Source: Aquificaceae bacterium (GTDB lineage Bacteria; Aquificota; Aquificia; Aquificales; Aquificaceae). Taken from it: DNA of 13,750 bases. The stretch lies in contig JANWVD010000008.1 in assembly GCA_025057715.1 (NCBI GenBank), forward strand, positions 1-13,750. The letters are read 5' to 3'. The notes below the pieces were generated by a model that ran no database searches, was not told where the DNA came from, and saw nothing but the letters and a program-made list of their open reading frames with translations. The translations under genes were made by a program, and so were the position numbers. Shown one piece after another: positions 1 through 6,089 of the stretch. Each line of letters starts with the position of its first letter. The first letter of the stretch is position 1.

Positions 1-151
1 TACCAAGACCGCTTTCTAAAATTCCCCTCTCAAGAGCTCTTGAGAGCTCGATGGATAAAAACGCATCCCCAAATCCGTTTTGGATTTCTTTTATGCATAC
101 ATTCTTACCCATTCCTAAAGAGACTATCAAGAAAGCAAAAATCCACCTCAT
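1..151 (-). CDS. 5' end of a divergent gene for an exported or membrane-anchored protein (partial, possibly LptE-like)
   Basis: An open frame runs on the minus strand from an ATG at 151-149 to the window edge, 50 codons without a stop. The product begins MRWIFAFLIVSLGMG, a short basic start and a hydrophobic run like a signal peptide or anchor. A Cys follows at about residue 18, but the residues before it (KNV) do not form a good lipobox. The next part (IKEIQNGFGDAFLSIELSRA) faintly recalls the 'N.T..P.LE..LT.AL' region of LPS-assembly lipoprotein LptE, a gene often found near leuS in other bacteria. That is only a resemblance over a short stretch. No Shine-Dalgarno sequence is visible. The start lies 33 bp from the divergent leuS beta start. 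The frame and leader support a real gene; the family is uncertain. Confidence 0.5.
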   Translation of the reverse strand, partial: MRWIFAFLIVSLGMGKNVCIKEIQNGFGDAFLSIELSRALERGILESGLG

Positions 152-184
152 AAAGCTTTTATTTAAGCTAAAATTTCAAACAGC

Positions 185-1021
185 ATGACCATAGGCGAAT
201 TTTTGCGCTCAAAAGGTATATCCCCTGGCGATAATGCTTCACTTCTTCTTGAGGCGCTTGGTCTTTCTTCCCTTCTTTCGCAGCTCGAATCTCGCTTTGG
301 CGAGCCTGCCAAGATGTCAAAGTCAAAGGGAAATGTAGTCGACCCATCCTCTGTTATAGAGCGTTTTGGGGCAGATAGCGTAAGGCTTTATGTTCTTTTT
401 GTCGGACCTATTGAAAAGGACTTTGAATGGACTGACGAGGGTCTTCAGGGTGCTCACCGCTTTTTAAGAAGACTTTGGCATAGCTTCCATTCCCACCTTG
501 AGCTAATAAAAAACCCCCAAGATGGCGAGCCATCCAAAGCCGCAAGAGAACTCAGAGGCAAAGCCCATAAAACCCTCGAAAAATATAGGCGCGATATGCA
601 AGAGATGTCTTTCAATACCGCCATAGCCTCTTTGATGGAGCTACTAAACGAAATTCAGCGCATAGAGTTAGGACCTCAAGATTCGAATTATCTCAAAGAG
701 GTCTACGAGCTTCTTTTGCTAATGCTTTATCCCTTTGCCCCGCACATATCTGAAGAACTCTGGTCTTTTTTAAGAGACGAACCTCTATTTAAGGCATCTT
801 TGCCAGAGCCTGACCCATCTGCTCTCTCTGTAGATTGGCTCGAAATCCCTGTCCAAATTAACGGCAAGCTTCGTGATGTAATAAAAGCCCCCGCAGGTGC
901 ATCCCAAGAGGAGGTCCTAAACCTCGCTTACGCGAGCGAAAAGCTAAGCACTTGGCTAAGCGGTCAAACCCCAAAAAGGGTCATATATGTTCCCGGCAGG
1001 GCGCTTAACATAGTCATATAA
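185..1021 (+). CDS. leuS': Leucyl-tRNA synthetase, beta subunit of a split enzyme
   Basis: This 278-residue protein is the C-terminal third of a class I leucyl-tRNA synthetase, which charges tRNA-Leu in the cytoplasm. The KMSKS catalytic loop (KMSKSKGNVVDP) is at residues 43-54. The conserved GADSVRLYVLF and EKDFEWTDEG stretches follow, then the helical anticodon-binding domain. The tail (VQINGKLRDVIKAPAG to VIYVPGRALNIVI) is the usual LeuRS C-terminus. The HIGH half, editing domain and zinc region are absent. An in-frame TAA at 164-166 shows that the gene does not continue upstream. Aquifex aeolicus is known to encode LeuRS as separate alpha and beta polypeptides with KMSKS on beta, so this is a natural split gene rather than a truncation. 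The 42 residues before KMSKS do not resemble the usual LeuRS sequence there. There is no clear ribosome binding site before the ATG; a TAAAAT at 169-174 could give a very short leader. The alpha gene must lie elsewhere. Confidence 0.9.
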   Translation: MTIGEFLRSKGISPGDNASLLLEALGLSSLLSQLESRFGEPAKMSKSKGNVVDPSSVIERFGADSVRLYVLFVGPIEKDFEWTDEGLQGAHRFLRRLWHSFHSHLELIKNPQDGEPSKAARELRGKAHKTLEKYRRDMQEMSFNTAIASLMELLNEIQRIELGPQDSNYLKEVYELLLLMLYPFAPHISEELWSFLRDEPLFKASLPEPDPSALSVDWLEIPVQINGKLRDVIKAPAGASQEEVLNLAYASEKLSTWLSGQTPKRVIYVPGRALNIVI

Positions 1022-1024
1022 CCC

Positions 1025-1144
1025 ATGGATGTTTTATTTAGTTTGTTAAAGCCGCTCTTGTTTATCTTGGCAATCGCTGCCGTTATGCTCATTTTGGTTA
1101 TCAGCATCTCGATGTTAGTCTATAGGTTTTTGGAAAAGAAATGA
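1025..1144 (+). CDS. Small single-span membrane peptide, 39 residues
   Basis: An ATG three bases after the leuS beta stop opens a 39-codon frame ending in TGA. The product starts MDVLFSLLKP, has one continuous hydrophobic stretch at about residues 8-33 and ends RFLEKK. This is the layout of a one-pass membrane peptide with positive residues on the C-terminal side. Its position directly behind leuS beta suggests cotranscription. No good ribosome binding site is visible, although coupling to the leuS beta stop could serve. I recognise no family. A chance hydrophobic frame is possible, but a clean single span with charged ends filling most of the gap between two genes favours a real product. Confidence 0.4.
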   Translation: MDVLFSLLKPLLFILAIAAVMLILVISISMLVYRFLEKK

Positions 1145-1165
1145 CTAATCTCATAAACAAATCAC

Positions 1166-1193
1166 TTGACACTTTATCAGTCCATCCTAATTT
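1166..1193 (+). promoter_or_regulatory. Possible promoter of the oxidoreductase operon
   Basis: A perfect -35 hexamer TTGACA at 1166-1171 is followed after 16 bases by TAATTT at 1188-1193, a weak -10. It lies in the only noncoding stretch before the delta gene, whose AGGAGGT site is at 1214-1220. The -35 is convincing and the -10 is not, so this remains tentative. Confidence 0.35.
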
Positions 1194-1225
1194 TTTGAAA
1201 ATCCGATACTAATAGGAGGTGTTTT

Positions 1226-1939
1226 ATGCCCGCTGAGATTGTGCCGGGACCTTCCGGATATATCCCAACCCCTGCAGTTTTTGAAGAAGTAGAGCTTTCC
1301 CCACCTGGTTATGGGCTTTACCTTGGCCAAATCGTTGACGAGCTTACCGCAATGCGCGAAGCCGCAAGAGCCATGCTAACTCGTAGAAACCCAACCATCT
1401 TCCCCGGTCCTAAGATTCTTTGGGGTTGGAATGCTCATGCAATGGAAGAGGCCAAAGCAATCCTTGAATTGTCCGCCGAGATTCCAAATTGCAGGATAAT
1501 CCCCATGCCAGATTACAGACCAAAGTATCCCAAGATTGACCCAGAAGCAGAAATAAACCCAAACCACCCAAATCTCACTATTCTCCATAACAAAATCGAG
1601 GCTTGCATCTTTGTCGGCGTTCATTGTCACTATGCAAACCTCTCTCTTCGCATGATTAGGGCAGGCACAAACTGCTTTACCATCGCCCTTTGCGGAGAGC
1701 TCGGGCACGAAGATGCCATGGTCTCAATAAGAGACCTAACCCCGGAGAAAATAAGACGCTTCAAAGAGGTGCTAATAGAGGTAAGAGAGGAACTTGGTAT
1801 TCACCATTCACCAACCCCACCGCCAGAAAATCCATCCTTGCCCCAAGAGGATTTCCAAACGCTTTCTGTCCTTGACTATGGCGAATATTCATACCTTCTT
1901 CTTCCAAGAAAAGACGAGCAAGTTACAGATACTGAATAA
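1226..1939 (+). CDS. porD/forD: 2-oxoacid:ferredoxin oxidoreductase, delta subunit (Aquificales type)
   Basis: This 237-residue protein is the first gene of the oxidoreductase set. It lacks the two 4Fe-4S motifs of an ordinary POR delta subunit. Instead it has a compact alpha/beta core from about residue 60 (PGPKILWGWNAHAMEEAKAI) to about 190, with the conserved-looking stretches PMPDYRPKYP, CIFVGVHCHYANLSLRMIRA and CFTIALCGELGHEDAM. Proteins of this kind beside Aquificales POR genes are usually described as members of the CO dehydrogenase beta/acetyl-CoA synthase epsilon family and are subunits of the five-part Hydrogenobacter enzymes. The last 45 residues are proline-rich and acidic and probably flexible. 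An AGGAGGT ribosome site lies 5 bases before the ATG. The subunit's exact role is inferred from position; it may be structural. Confidence 0.8.
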   Translation: MPAEIVPGPSGYIPTPAVFEEVELSPPGYGLYLGQIVDELTAMREAARAMLTRRNPTIFPGPKILWGWNAHAMEEAKAILELSAEIPNCRIIPMPDYRPKYPKIDPEAEINPNHPNLTILHNKIEACIFVGVHCHYANLSLRMIRAGTNCFTIALCGELGHEDAMVSIRDLTPEKIRRFKEVLIEVREELGIHHSPTPPPENPSLPQEDFQTLSVLDYGEYSYLLLPRKDEQVTDTE

Positions 1940-1952
1940 GGAGGTAAGTTTT

Positions 1953-3122
1953 ATGCCAGAGCAAAGAGTCATAGACGCAGACGAGCTAATCTTAAAAACA
2001 GAGCGTCAGCGAAAGTTTATAACAGGCGCTCAGGCAATGGCAGAAGCCGTTAAGCGCGCAAACGTAGATATCGCAATTGCCTATCCAATTACGCCTCAGT
2101 CCGAGGTTATGCACTTAGTAGGTGATATATGGGCTCAGGGCTATCTTCGCGACTATTATAGAGCTGAAGAAGAATACGGCGCGATGTCAGCGATCGCTGG
2201 CGCAGTCCGTGGCGGCGCGCGTGCCTTTAGTGCAACCTCTGGTCCCGGTCTTTTAAGAGGTCTTGAGGCAATTGCATCTTGGCCAGGTCATCGCATCCCA
2301 GTCGTCCTTGGGGTTTTGACAAGGGTTGTTAATGCCCCACTTTCCATCCAACCTGATAACGTAGAAATCTCCTATCTCCTAAATTGTGGAATGGTAGTTT
2401 TGCATGCAGAAAACCAACAAGATGTCTTTGACTTTACCCTTGCCGGCTTTGTTATATCAGAAAAGGTAGATGTCTATATCCCCGTTGCGGTATGCACAGA
2501 GGGCTTTTTCGTAACCCACGCAAAGGGTTATGTAAACATGACCCCAGAGGATTTAAAGCTTCCGCCTCGTGACCCATACAAAGCCCCAGTTCCGCCAACA
2601 GATTGCGAAATTCCGCCTGCAAGAATCCAACGCGATGCCCCAGTCCAGAAGTCAAACTTTATGAGCTACCTTATCCACGCAGTCTGGCAGCAAGAAATCT
2701 GGTCTTCAAACAGACGCGCAATGAAGTATATCAATCACTACCTCGGTGGTCCAATAGAGGTTGTTAACGAAGATGCTGAGGTTTTCATAGTTGCCTCTGG
2801 TTGTGCCGCTGCTCAAGGTCGCGAGGCTGTAAGATACGCCAATATGGAAGGTCTAAATGTCGGTCTTGTAAAGGTTAAGTCAATCAGACCATTCCCAGAA
2901 AAGCAAATAAGACAGGTTTTATCAAACGCCAAAGCAATCATAGTGCCAGAGCATAACATCGTCGGTTGGCTTGCAAAGGAGGTCAAAGCCTGCATCCCAA
3001 ATAGCGACGCTGTGATTGGCGGACCAAGGGTGTATGGCGGTATGACCCTCCCAGTCGAGCTAATTATGGAAAAAGTTTATGATGCCTTTGGCATCAAAAA
3101 GTCCAAAAAGGTTGTTGTCTAA
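1953..3122 (+). CDS. porA/forA: 2-oxoacid:ferredoxin oxidoreductase, alpha subunit
   Basis: This is the alpha chain (389 residues) of a pyruvate or 2-oxoglutarate:ferredoxin oxidoreductase. In the reductive TCA cycle this cytoplasmic enzyme carboxylates acetyl-CoA to pyruvate, or succinyl-CoA to 2-oxoglutarate, with reduced ferredoxin. The N-terminal pyrimidine-binding domain shows YPITPQSE at 44-51, the acidic AEEEYGAMSA at 71-80 that supplies the glutamate contacting thiamine diphosphate, and TSGPGL at 95-100. A transketolase C-like domain follows (VASGCAAAQGREAVRYA, then VKVKSIRPFPEKQI). The start chosen is the ATG at 1953, with AAGGAGGTAA at 1938-1947. An ATG at 1794 in the same frame would overlap the delta gene by 146 bases and add residues unlike the family. 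The order delta-alpha-beta-gamma-epsilon matches forDABGE (2-oxoglutarate) of Hydrogenobacter better than porEDABG, but substrate cannot be settled by eye. Confidence 0.92.
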   Translation: MPEQRVIDADELILKTERQRKFITGAQAMAEAVKRANVDIAIAYPITPQSEVMHLVGDIWAQGYLRDYYRAEEEYGAMSAIAGAVRGGARAFSATSGPGLLRGLEAIASWPGHRIPVVLGVLTRVVNAPLSIQPDNVEISYLLNCGMVVLHAENQQDVFDFTLAGFVISEKVDVYIPVAVCTEGFFVTHAKGYVNMTPEDLKLPPRDPYKAPVPPTDCEIPPARIQRDAPVQKSNFMSYLIHAVWQQEIWSSNRRAMKYINHYLGGPIEVVNEDAEVFIVASGCAAAQGREAVRYANMEGLNVGLVKVKSIRPFPEKQIRQVLSNAKAIIVPEHNIVGWLAKEVKACIPNSDAVIGGPRVYGGMTLPVELIMEKVYDAFGIKKSKKVVV

Positions 3123-3146
3123 AAACTTTAAAAAGGAGGATTTGCT

Positions 3147-4013
3147 ATGGGTCTTGAGTATGTAAGAATCTCGCCGGGATTCGAAAAATATATGCCAAAA
3201 GACTATGTCGACCTTGTCCAATATGGACAATTTGGCAAAGAGGTCGATGTTCAACAGCTTGGCCAATTTAAAGAGCTTGTTGAAGAGCATCCTATGTGCG
3301 CTGGATGCTTCATGGCTTATTTTATAAGGGTCTTCTATGCTGCCCTTCCAAAGCCAGAAGACACCATCGTAATAGGCACAGCAGGCTGTGCCCGCTTGGC
3401 GCTCTCTCAAGCTGCCGTTCCTTTCATCTATGGCAACTACGGTGATACAAACGCAGTCGCATCAGGTCTCAAAAGGGCTCTAAATATTCGCTTTCCCAAT
3501 AAAGAAAAAGACGTCGTGGTCATGGCAGGCGACGGCGGTCTCATAGATATCGGCTTTGGCATGACGATGCACTCTTGGTTTAGGAGAGAGAACTTCACAA
3601 CCATAATGGTCGATAACGAAGTTTATGGAAACACCGGCGGTCAAGAAAGCGGCATGTCCCCAAAGGGCGTTCAGCTCAAGATGGCTCCCAAAGGCAAGCA
3701 ATTTGAGAAAATCAACGCCGTGGAGCTTGCAAAAACTGCTGGATGTGTCTATGTTGCGAAAATCTCACCAACAAATCCAAAAAGGATTGCAAAAACCGTA
3801 AGAAGGGCAGTCCTTGCTGCAAGGGAGTTTGGTCCAACATTCATTCATGCCTACACCTCTTGCAACATTGAATATTCCATCCCAACCGAAAAGGTCCTCG
3901 AGGATGCAAGAAAACGCGAAAAGCAGGACTTTGGCTTTTATGAATGGATGACCGACGAGGTTAAGGAGTTCTTCGAGCAGCTCGAGCGCGCACCTCAGGA
4001 GGTTAAGGCATGA
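3147..4013 (+). CDS. porB/forB: 2-oxoacid:ferredoxin oxidoreductase, beta subunit (TPP- and 4Fe-4S-binding)
   Basis: This 288-residue chain carries the catalytic thiamine diphosphate. The GDG motif is at 128-130 (MAGDGGLIDIG), and the metal/diphosphate loop continues at 156-166 (DNEVYGNTGGQ). Four cysteines sit as expected for the 4Fe-4S cluster near TPP in this family: C51 and C54 (MCAGC), C81 (GTAGCARL) and C239 (YTSCN). A strong AAAGGAGGA lies before the ATG. The gene overlaps the gamma gene by four bases (ATGA), so the two chains are probably made in coupled, equal amounts. Length and motifs are normal for the family, with no sign of damage. Confidence 0.93.
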   Translation: MGLEYVRISPGFEKYMPKDYVDLVQYGQFGKEVDVQQLGQFKELVEEHPMCAGCFMAYFIRVFYAALPKPEDTIVIGTAGCARLALSQAAVPFIYGNYGDTNAVASGLKRALNIRFPNKEKDVVVMAGDGGLIDIGFGMTMHSWFRRENFTTIMVDNEVYGNTGGQESGMSPKGVQLKMAPKGKQFEKINAVELAKTAGCVYVAKISPTNPKRIAKTVRRAVLAAREFGPTFIHAYTSCNIEYSIPTEKVLEDARKREKQDFGFYEWMTDEVKEFFEQLERAPQEVKA

Positions 4014-4693
4014 AGCGCTATAACATCCGTATAGCGGGCGTCGGTGGGCAGGGGGTTGTCACCTCTGCCCATATCCTTGGTAATGCCATGTCCGCAGCAG
4101 GAAAATACGCAACGCTCGTTCCATTTTTCGGCTCTGAAAAGAGGATGGCACCAGTCGAGGCCTATGTAAGAGTTTCCGACCAACCTATATACGAAGTAGG
4201 CGAGGTCGTTTACCCAAATGTCATAATGATTTATCACCCTCAAGTCATTACCCATGGCAAATCATACACAATGCCCTTTTACTCTGGCTTGAAAGAGGGC
4301 GGGATGGTCATAATCAACACCGATGTTGACATAATTCCGCAAGAAGATTGGCAAATCCTTAATGATTTAAACACCAGAGTTTTCAACATACCTGCAACAA
4401 AGATAGCCCTTGATATTGCTGGCACAGAGCTTGCCACAAACATGGCAATGCTTGGTCTATTTTTCGGTATTACGAGGTTAGTCGGCTTTGAGCATATAGA
4501 GCAAGCAGTCCGCGAAAGATTTCTTGGTAATACCTTTGTTGCTTCTGGTGGCACAACAGCCCTCGACAGCGCTATAGAGAAGAAGTTCAAAAAGAAGATG
4601 GAGCTTCTCGAAAAGAACATGCAAGTCATCAAAGAAACCTTTAAAGTAGCAGAAGAGAGAGGTTGGGTCGAGGAAACAGCCCTCATAAACTGA
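4010..4693 (+). CDS. porG/forG: 2-oxoacid:ferredoxin oxidoreductase, gamma subunit
   Basis: This 227-residue protein is the gamma chain of the oxidoreductase, the domain that in related enzymes contributes to CoA handling and assembly. It opens with the family hallmark IRIAGVGGQGVVTSAHILG (GxGGQG at residues 11-16). PFFGSEKRMAPVEAYVRVS and later IPATKIALDIAGTELATNMAMLG are also typical. The C-terminal 45 residues are lysine- and glutamate-rich and probably helical. It starts within the beta stop (ATGA overlap), and GCACCTCAGGAGG just upstream provides a ribosome site. It is intact. Confidence 0.92.
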   Translation: MKRYNIRIAGVGGQGVVTSAHILGNAMSAAGKYATLVPFFGSEKRMAPVEAYVRVSDQPIYEVGEVVYPNVIMIYHPQVITHGKSYTMPFYSGLKEGGMVIINTDVDIIPQEDWQILNDLNTRVFNIPATKIALDIAGTELATNMAMLGLFFGITRLVGFEHIEQAVRERFLGNTFVASGGTTALDSAIEKKFKKKMELLEKNMQVIKETFKVAEERGWVEETALIN

Positions 4694-4709
4694 CCCCGGA
4701 GGCTCAGAA

Positions 4710-4934
4710 ATGTATTATGTCGCTGAAGTCAACGAAGCAGATTGCGCCAAGTATAACTGCAAGCAATGCGTTCTCTTTTGCCCTGAACCCAATACCTTGA
4801 TGTATCACGACAAAAACCACGTTGCTTGGGTAAACTTCCCAAGATGCAAGGGCTGTGCTATTTGCGTTTATGTTTGCTCAGACCTTCTTAAAAGAAATTG
4901 CATCCAGATGGTAATGGTGAAAGCAGGTGATTGA
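4710..4934 (+). CDS. porE/forE: 2-oxoacid:ferredoxin oxidoreductase, epsilon subunit (2x[4Fe-4S] ferredoxin-like)
   Basis: This 74-residue protein has nine cysteines: C12, C17, C20, C24, C46, C49, C52, C56 and C64. C46-x2-C49-x2-C52-x3-C56 is a textbook 4Fe-4S motif. The first set (C17-x2-C20-x3-C24-Pro) draws its fourth ligand from C12 or C64. It most likely binds two 4Fe-4S clusters and passes electrons between external ferredoxin and the catalytic subunits, replacing the iron-sulfur delta chain of other POR enzymes. The closely following downstream gene overlaps its end by eight bases. CCGGAGG at about 4695-4701 is its ribosome site. A free ferredoxin is the alternative, but position and length favour the epsilon subunit. 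Confidence 0.88.
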   Translation: MYYVAEVNEADCAKYNCKQCVLFCPEPNTLMYHDKNHVAWVNFPRCKGCAICVYVCSDLLKRNCIQMVMVKAGD

Positions 4935-5196
4935 GAAATCCTGGCTTGACGAGATTCAAAAGCGTTTGCAAAACAGCATGGTAAATCCAGATATTGAACT
5001 TGAGTTAGTCGAGACCGAGAAATCTTATCCGTTTTTTAGAGTGCGTTACATAGTTGAAGGTCACGACGTTTATACAAAAGACCTTGAGCTTTCTGCCTGT
5101 AAGGGTATGACGCCCGAGCAGGCAGCTGATTTTCTCAGTTTTCAGATTCAGCAATTCATGGACGAGATTGATTCGACCGAATATGGTGGTGAATGA
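4927..5196 (+). CDS. Unrecognised 89-residue acidic protein between oxidoreductase and bicarbonate genes
   Basis: I do not recognise this protein. It begins with GTG at 4927, inside the end of the epsilon gene (8-base overlap), and its stop overlaps the CobW start (ATGA). Both junctions imply translational coupling. The sequence is soluble and acidic. It has a predicted helix near the start (WLDEIQKRLQNSM), a central part that looks like beta strands (LELVETEKSYPFFRVRYIVE, then HDVYTKDLEL), a single Cys at about residue 69 in SACKGMTPEQAAD, and a helix (LSFQIQQFMDEID). No clear ribosome site precedes the GTG; an in-frame ATG at 4978 is an alternative that would remove 17 residues. Its position suggests a role in the oxidoreductase or in bicarbonate supply, but this is inference. 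Confidence 0.75.
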   Translation: MIEKSWLDEIQKRLQNSMVNPDIELELVETEKSYPFFRVRYIVEGHDVYTKDLELSACKGMTPEQAADFLSFQIQQFMDEIDSTEYGGE

Positions 5197-6089
5197 GGGC
5201 GAGCGCCTATGTAATAACTGGCTACCTTGGCAGCGGCAAAACGACATTCTTAATAAATAGTGCCCGTAAATATCTCAAAGACCGAAAGGTCGCCATCGTA
5301 GTTAACGAAATTGGGGATATCAGCGTTGATGGTCAGCTTCTAAAGCGTCATTATGCCGAGGTGCTCGAGCTACCAGATGGCTGTGTCTGTTGTGCTCTTT
5401 CCGAGGAGTTTGAGAGGGTAGTTGAAAACCTTATCCAAAATCAAAACCCGGATGTTATTCTCGTTGAAACATCTGGCAGCGCAATTCCAATGCCTGTTAT
5501 GTATTCTCTTCAAGCACTTAATTGCGCTCTTGACGGTGTAATTTGCATCATTGATGCCTTTAATTTTGATAAGATTAAATTTGAACAAAACGCCCGCTCC
5601 CAAATAGGGAGCTCTAACATTCTCGTTTTAAATAAAATTGACCTAATAAGCTCTGACGAACTCAAAAGAATAGAGAAAGAGCTTTTGGGTCTTTGGCGAG
5701 AGAGCGTTCCGAAAAATACAATAACCGGGGAACCTCTCTATGAGAGGGTTTTGATTTTTTCAAGTCAAAATGCGATTGTTAACGGAGAGATATTTGAATG
5801 TAGTTATACACTAAAGGAATTAGAAAACTATAATAAACAACACTCTCATAGCCAAAGCTCAAATACGATTTACTTTTTTGAAAACATTGACCTTGAAACC
5901 CTTCAAAGGAAGCTATCAGAAGCGACTAACATAATAAGAGCAAAGGGTATCGTAAGGTTAAAGAATTATCCATTTCCAACTGCCGTGCAATGGGTTTTTG
6001 GCAAGCTTGAGATATACGATGATTTACCTGACTACTCCGGTCCAAGTTTTATTGTCTATGTTAGGCAAGACTCATGCATGTCGATTTGA
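5193..6089 (+). CDS. CobW/COG0523-family GTPase, probable metal chaperone
   Basis: This 298-residue protein is a G3E-family P-loop GTPase. The Walker A loop is GYLGSGKTT at residues 10-18. The COG0523 metal-binding motif is GCVCC at 63-67, with C64, C66 and C67. ETSG is at 92-95 and the guanine-specificity motif NKID at 147-150. The CobW C-terminal domain follows from about residue 220 (RAKGIVRLKNYPFPTAVQWV). Such proteins deliver zinc, cobalt or related metals to client enzymes with GTP hydrolysis. The gene is tightly coupled on both sides: a 4-base overlap with the 89-residue gene and a 16-base overlap with the SbtA gene. A client in carbon uptake, such as a zinc carbonic anhydrase, is a reasonable guess, but none is encoded in the window. 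The metal is unknown. Confidence 0.85.
   Translation: MRASAYVITGYLGSGKTTFLINSARKYLKDRKVAIVVNEIGDISVDGQLLKRHYAEVLELPDGCVCCALSEEFERVVENLIQNQNPDVILVETSGSAIPMPVMYSLQALNCALDGVICIIDAFNFDKIKFEQNARSQIGSSNILVLNKIDLISSDELKRIEKELLGLWRESVPKNTITGEPLYERVLIFSSQNAIVNGEIFECSYTLKELENYNKQHSHSQSSNTIYFFENIDLETLQRKLSEATNIIRAKGIVRLKNYPFPTAVQWVFGKLEIYDDLPDYSGPSFIVYVRQDSCMSI

Noticed and set aside
1376..1708. Antisense frame opposite the delta gene, 110 codons
   Set aside because: It lies wholly within a well-supported gene, has no recognisable domain, and is best explained as a shadow of codon bias.
1794..1952. Longer start for the oxidoreductase alpha gene at 1794
   Set aside because: It overlaps the delta gene by 146 bases, adds residues unlike the family, and has no ribosome site, whereas 1953 has AAGGAGGTAA.
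3060..3410. Antisense frame across the alpha-beta junction, 116 codons
   Set aside because: It is opposite two confident oxidoreductase genes and has no family resemblance or ribosome site.
4279..4686. Antisense frame opposite the gamma gene, 135 codons
   Set aside because: Low-complexity Ser/Lys/Phe composition typical of a shadow frame, and the sense gene is certain.
5596..5612. Small inverted repeat GCTCCC/GGGAGC inside the CobW gene
   Set aside because: Six-base arms within a conserved coding region and no T-tract; expected by chance.
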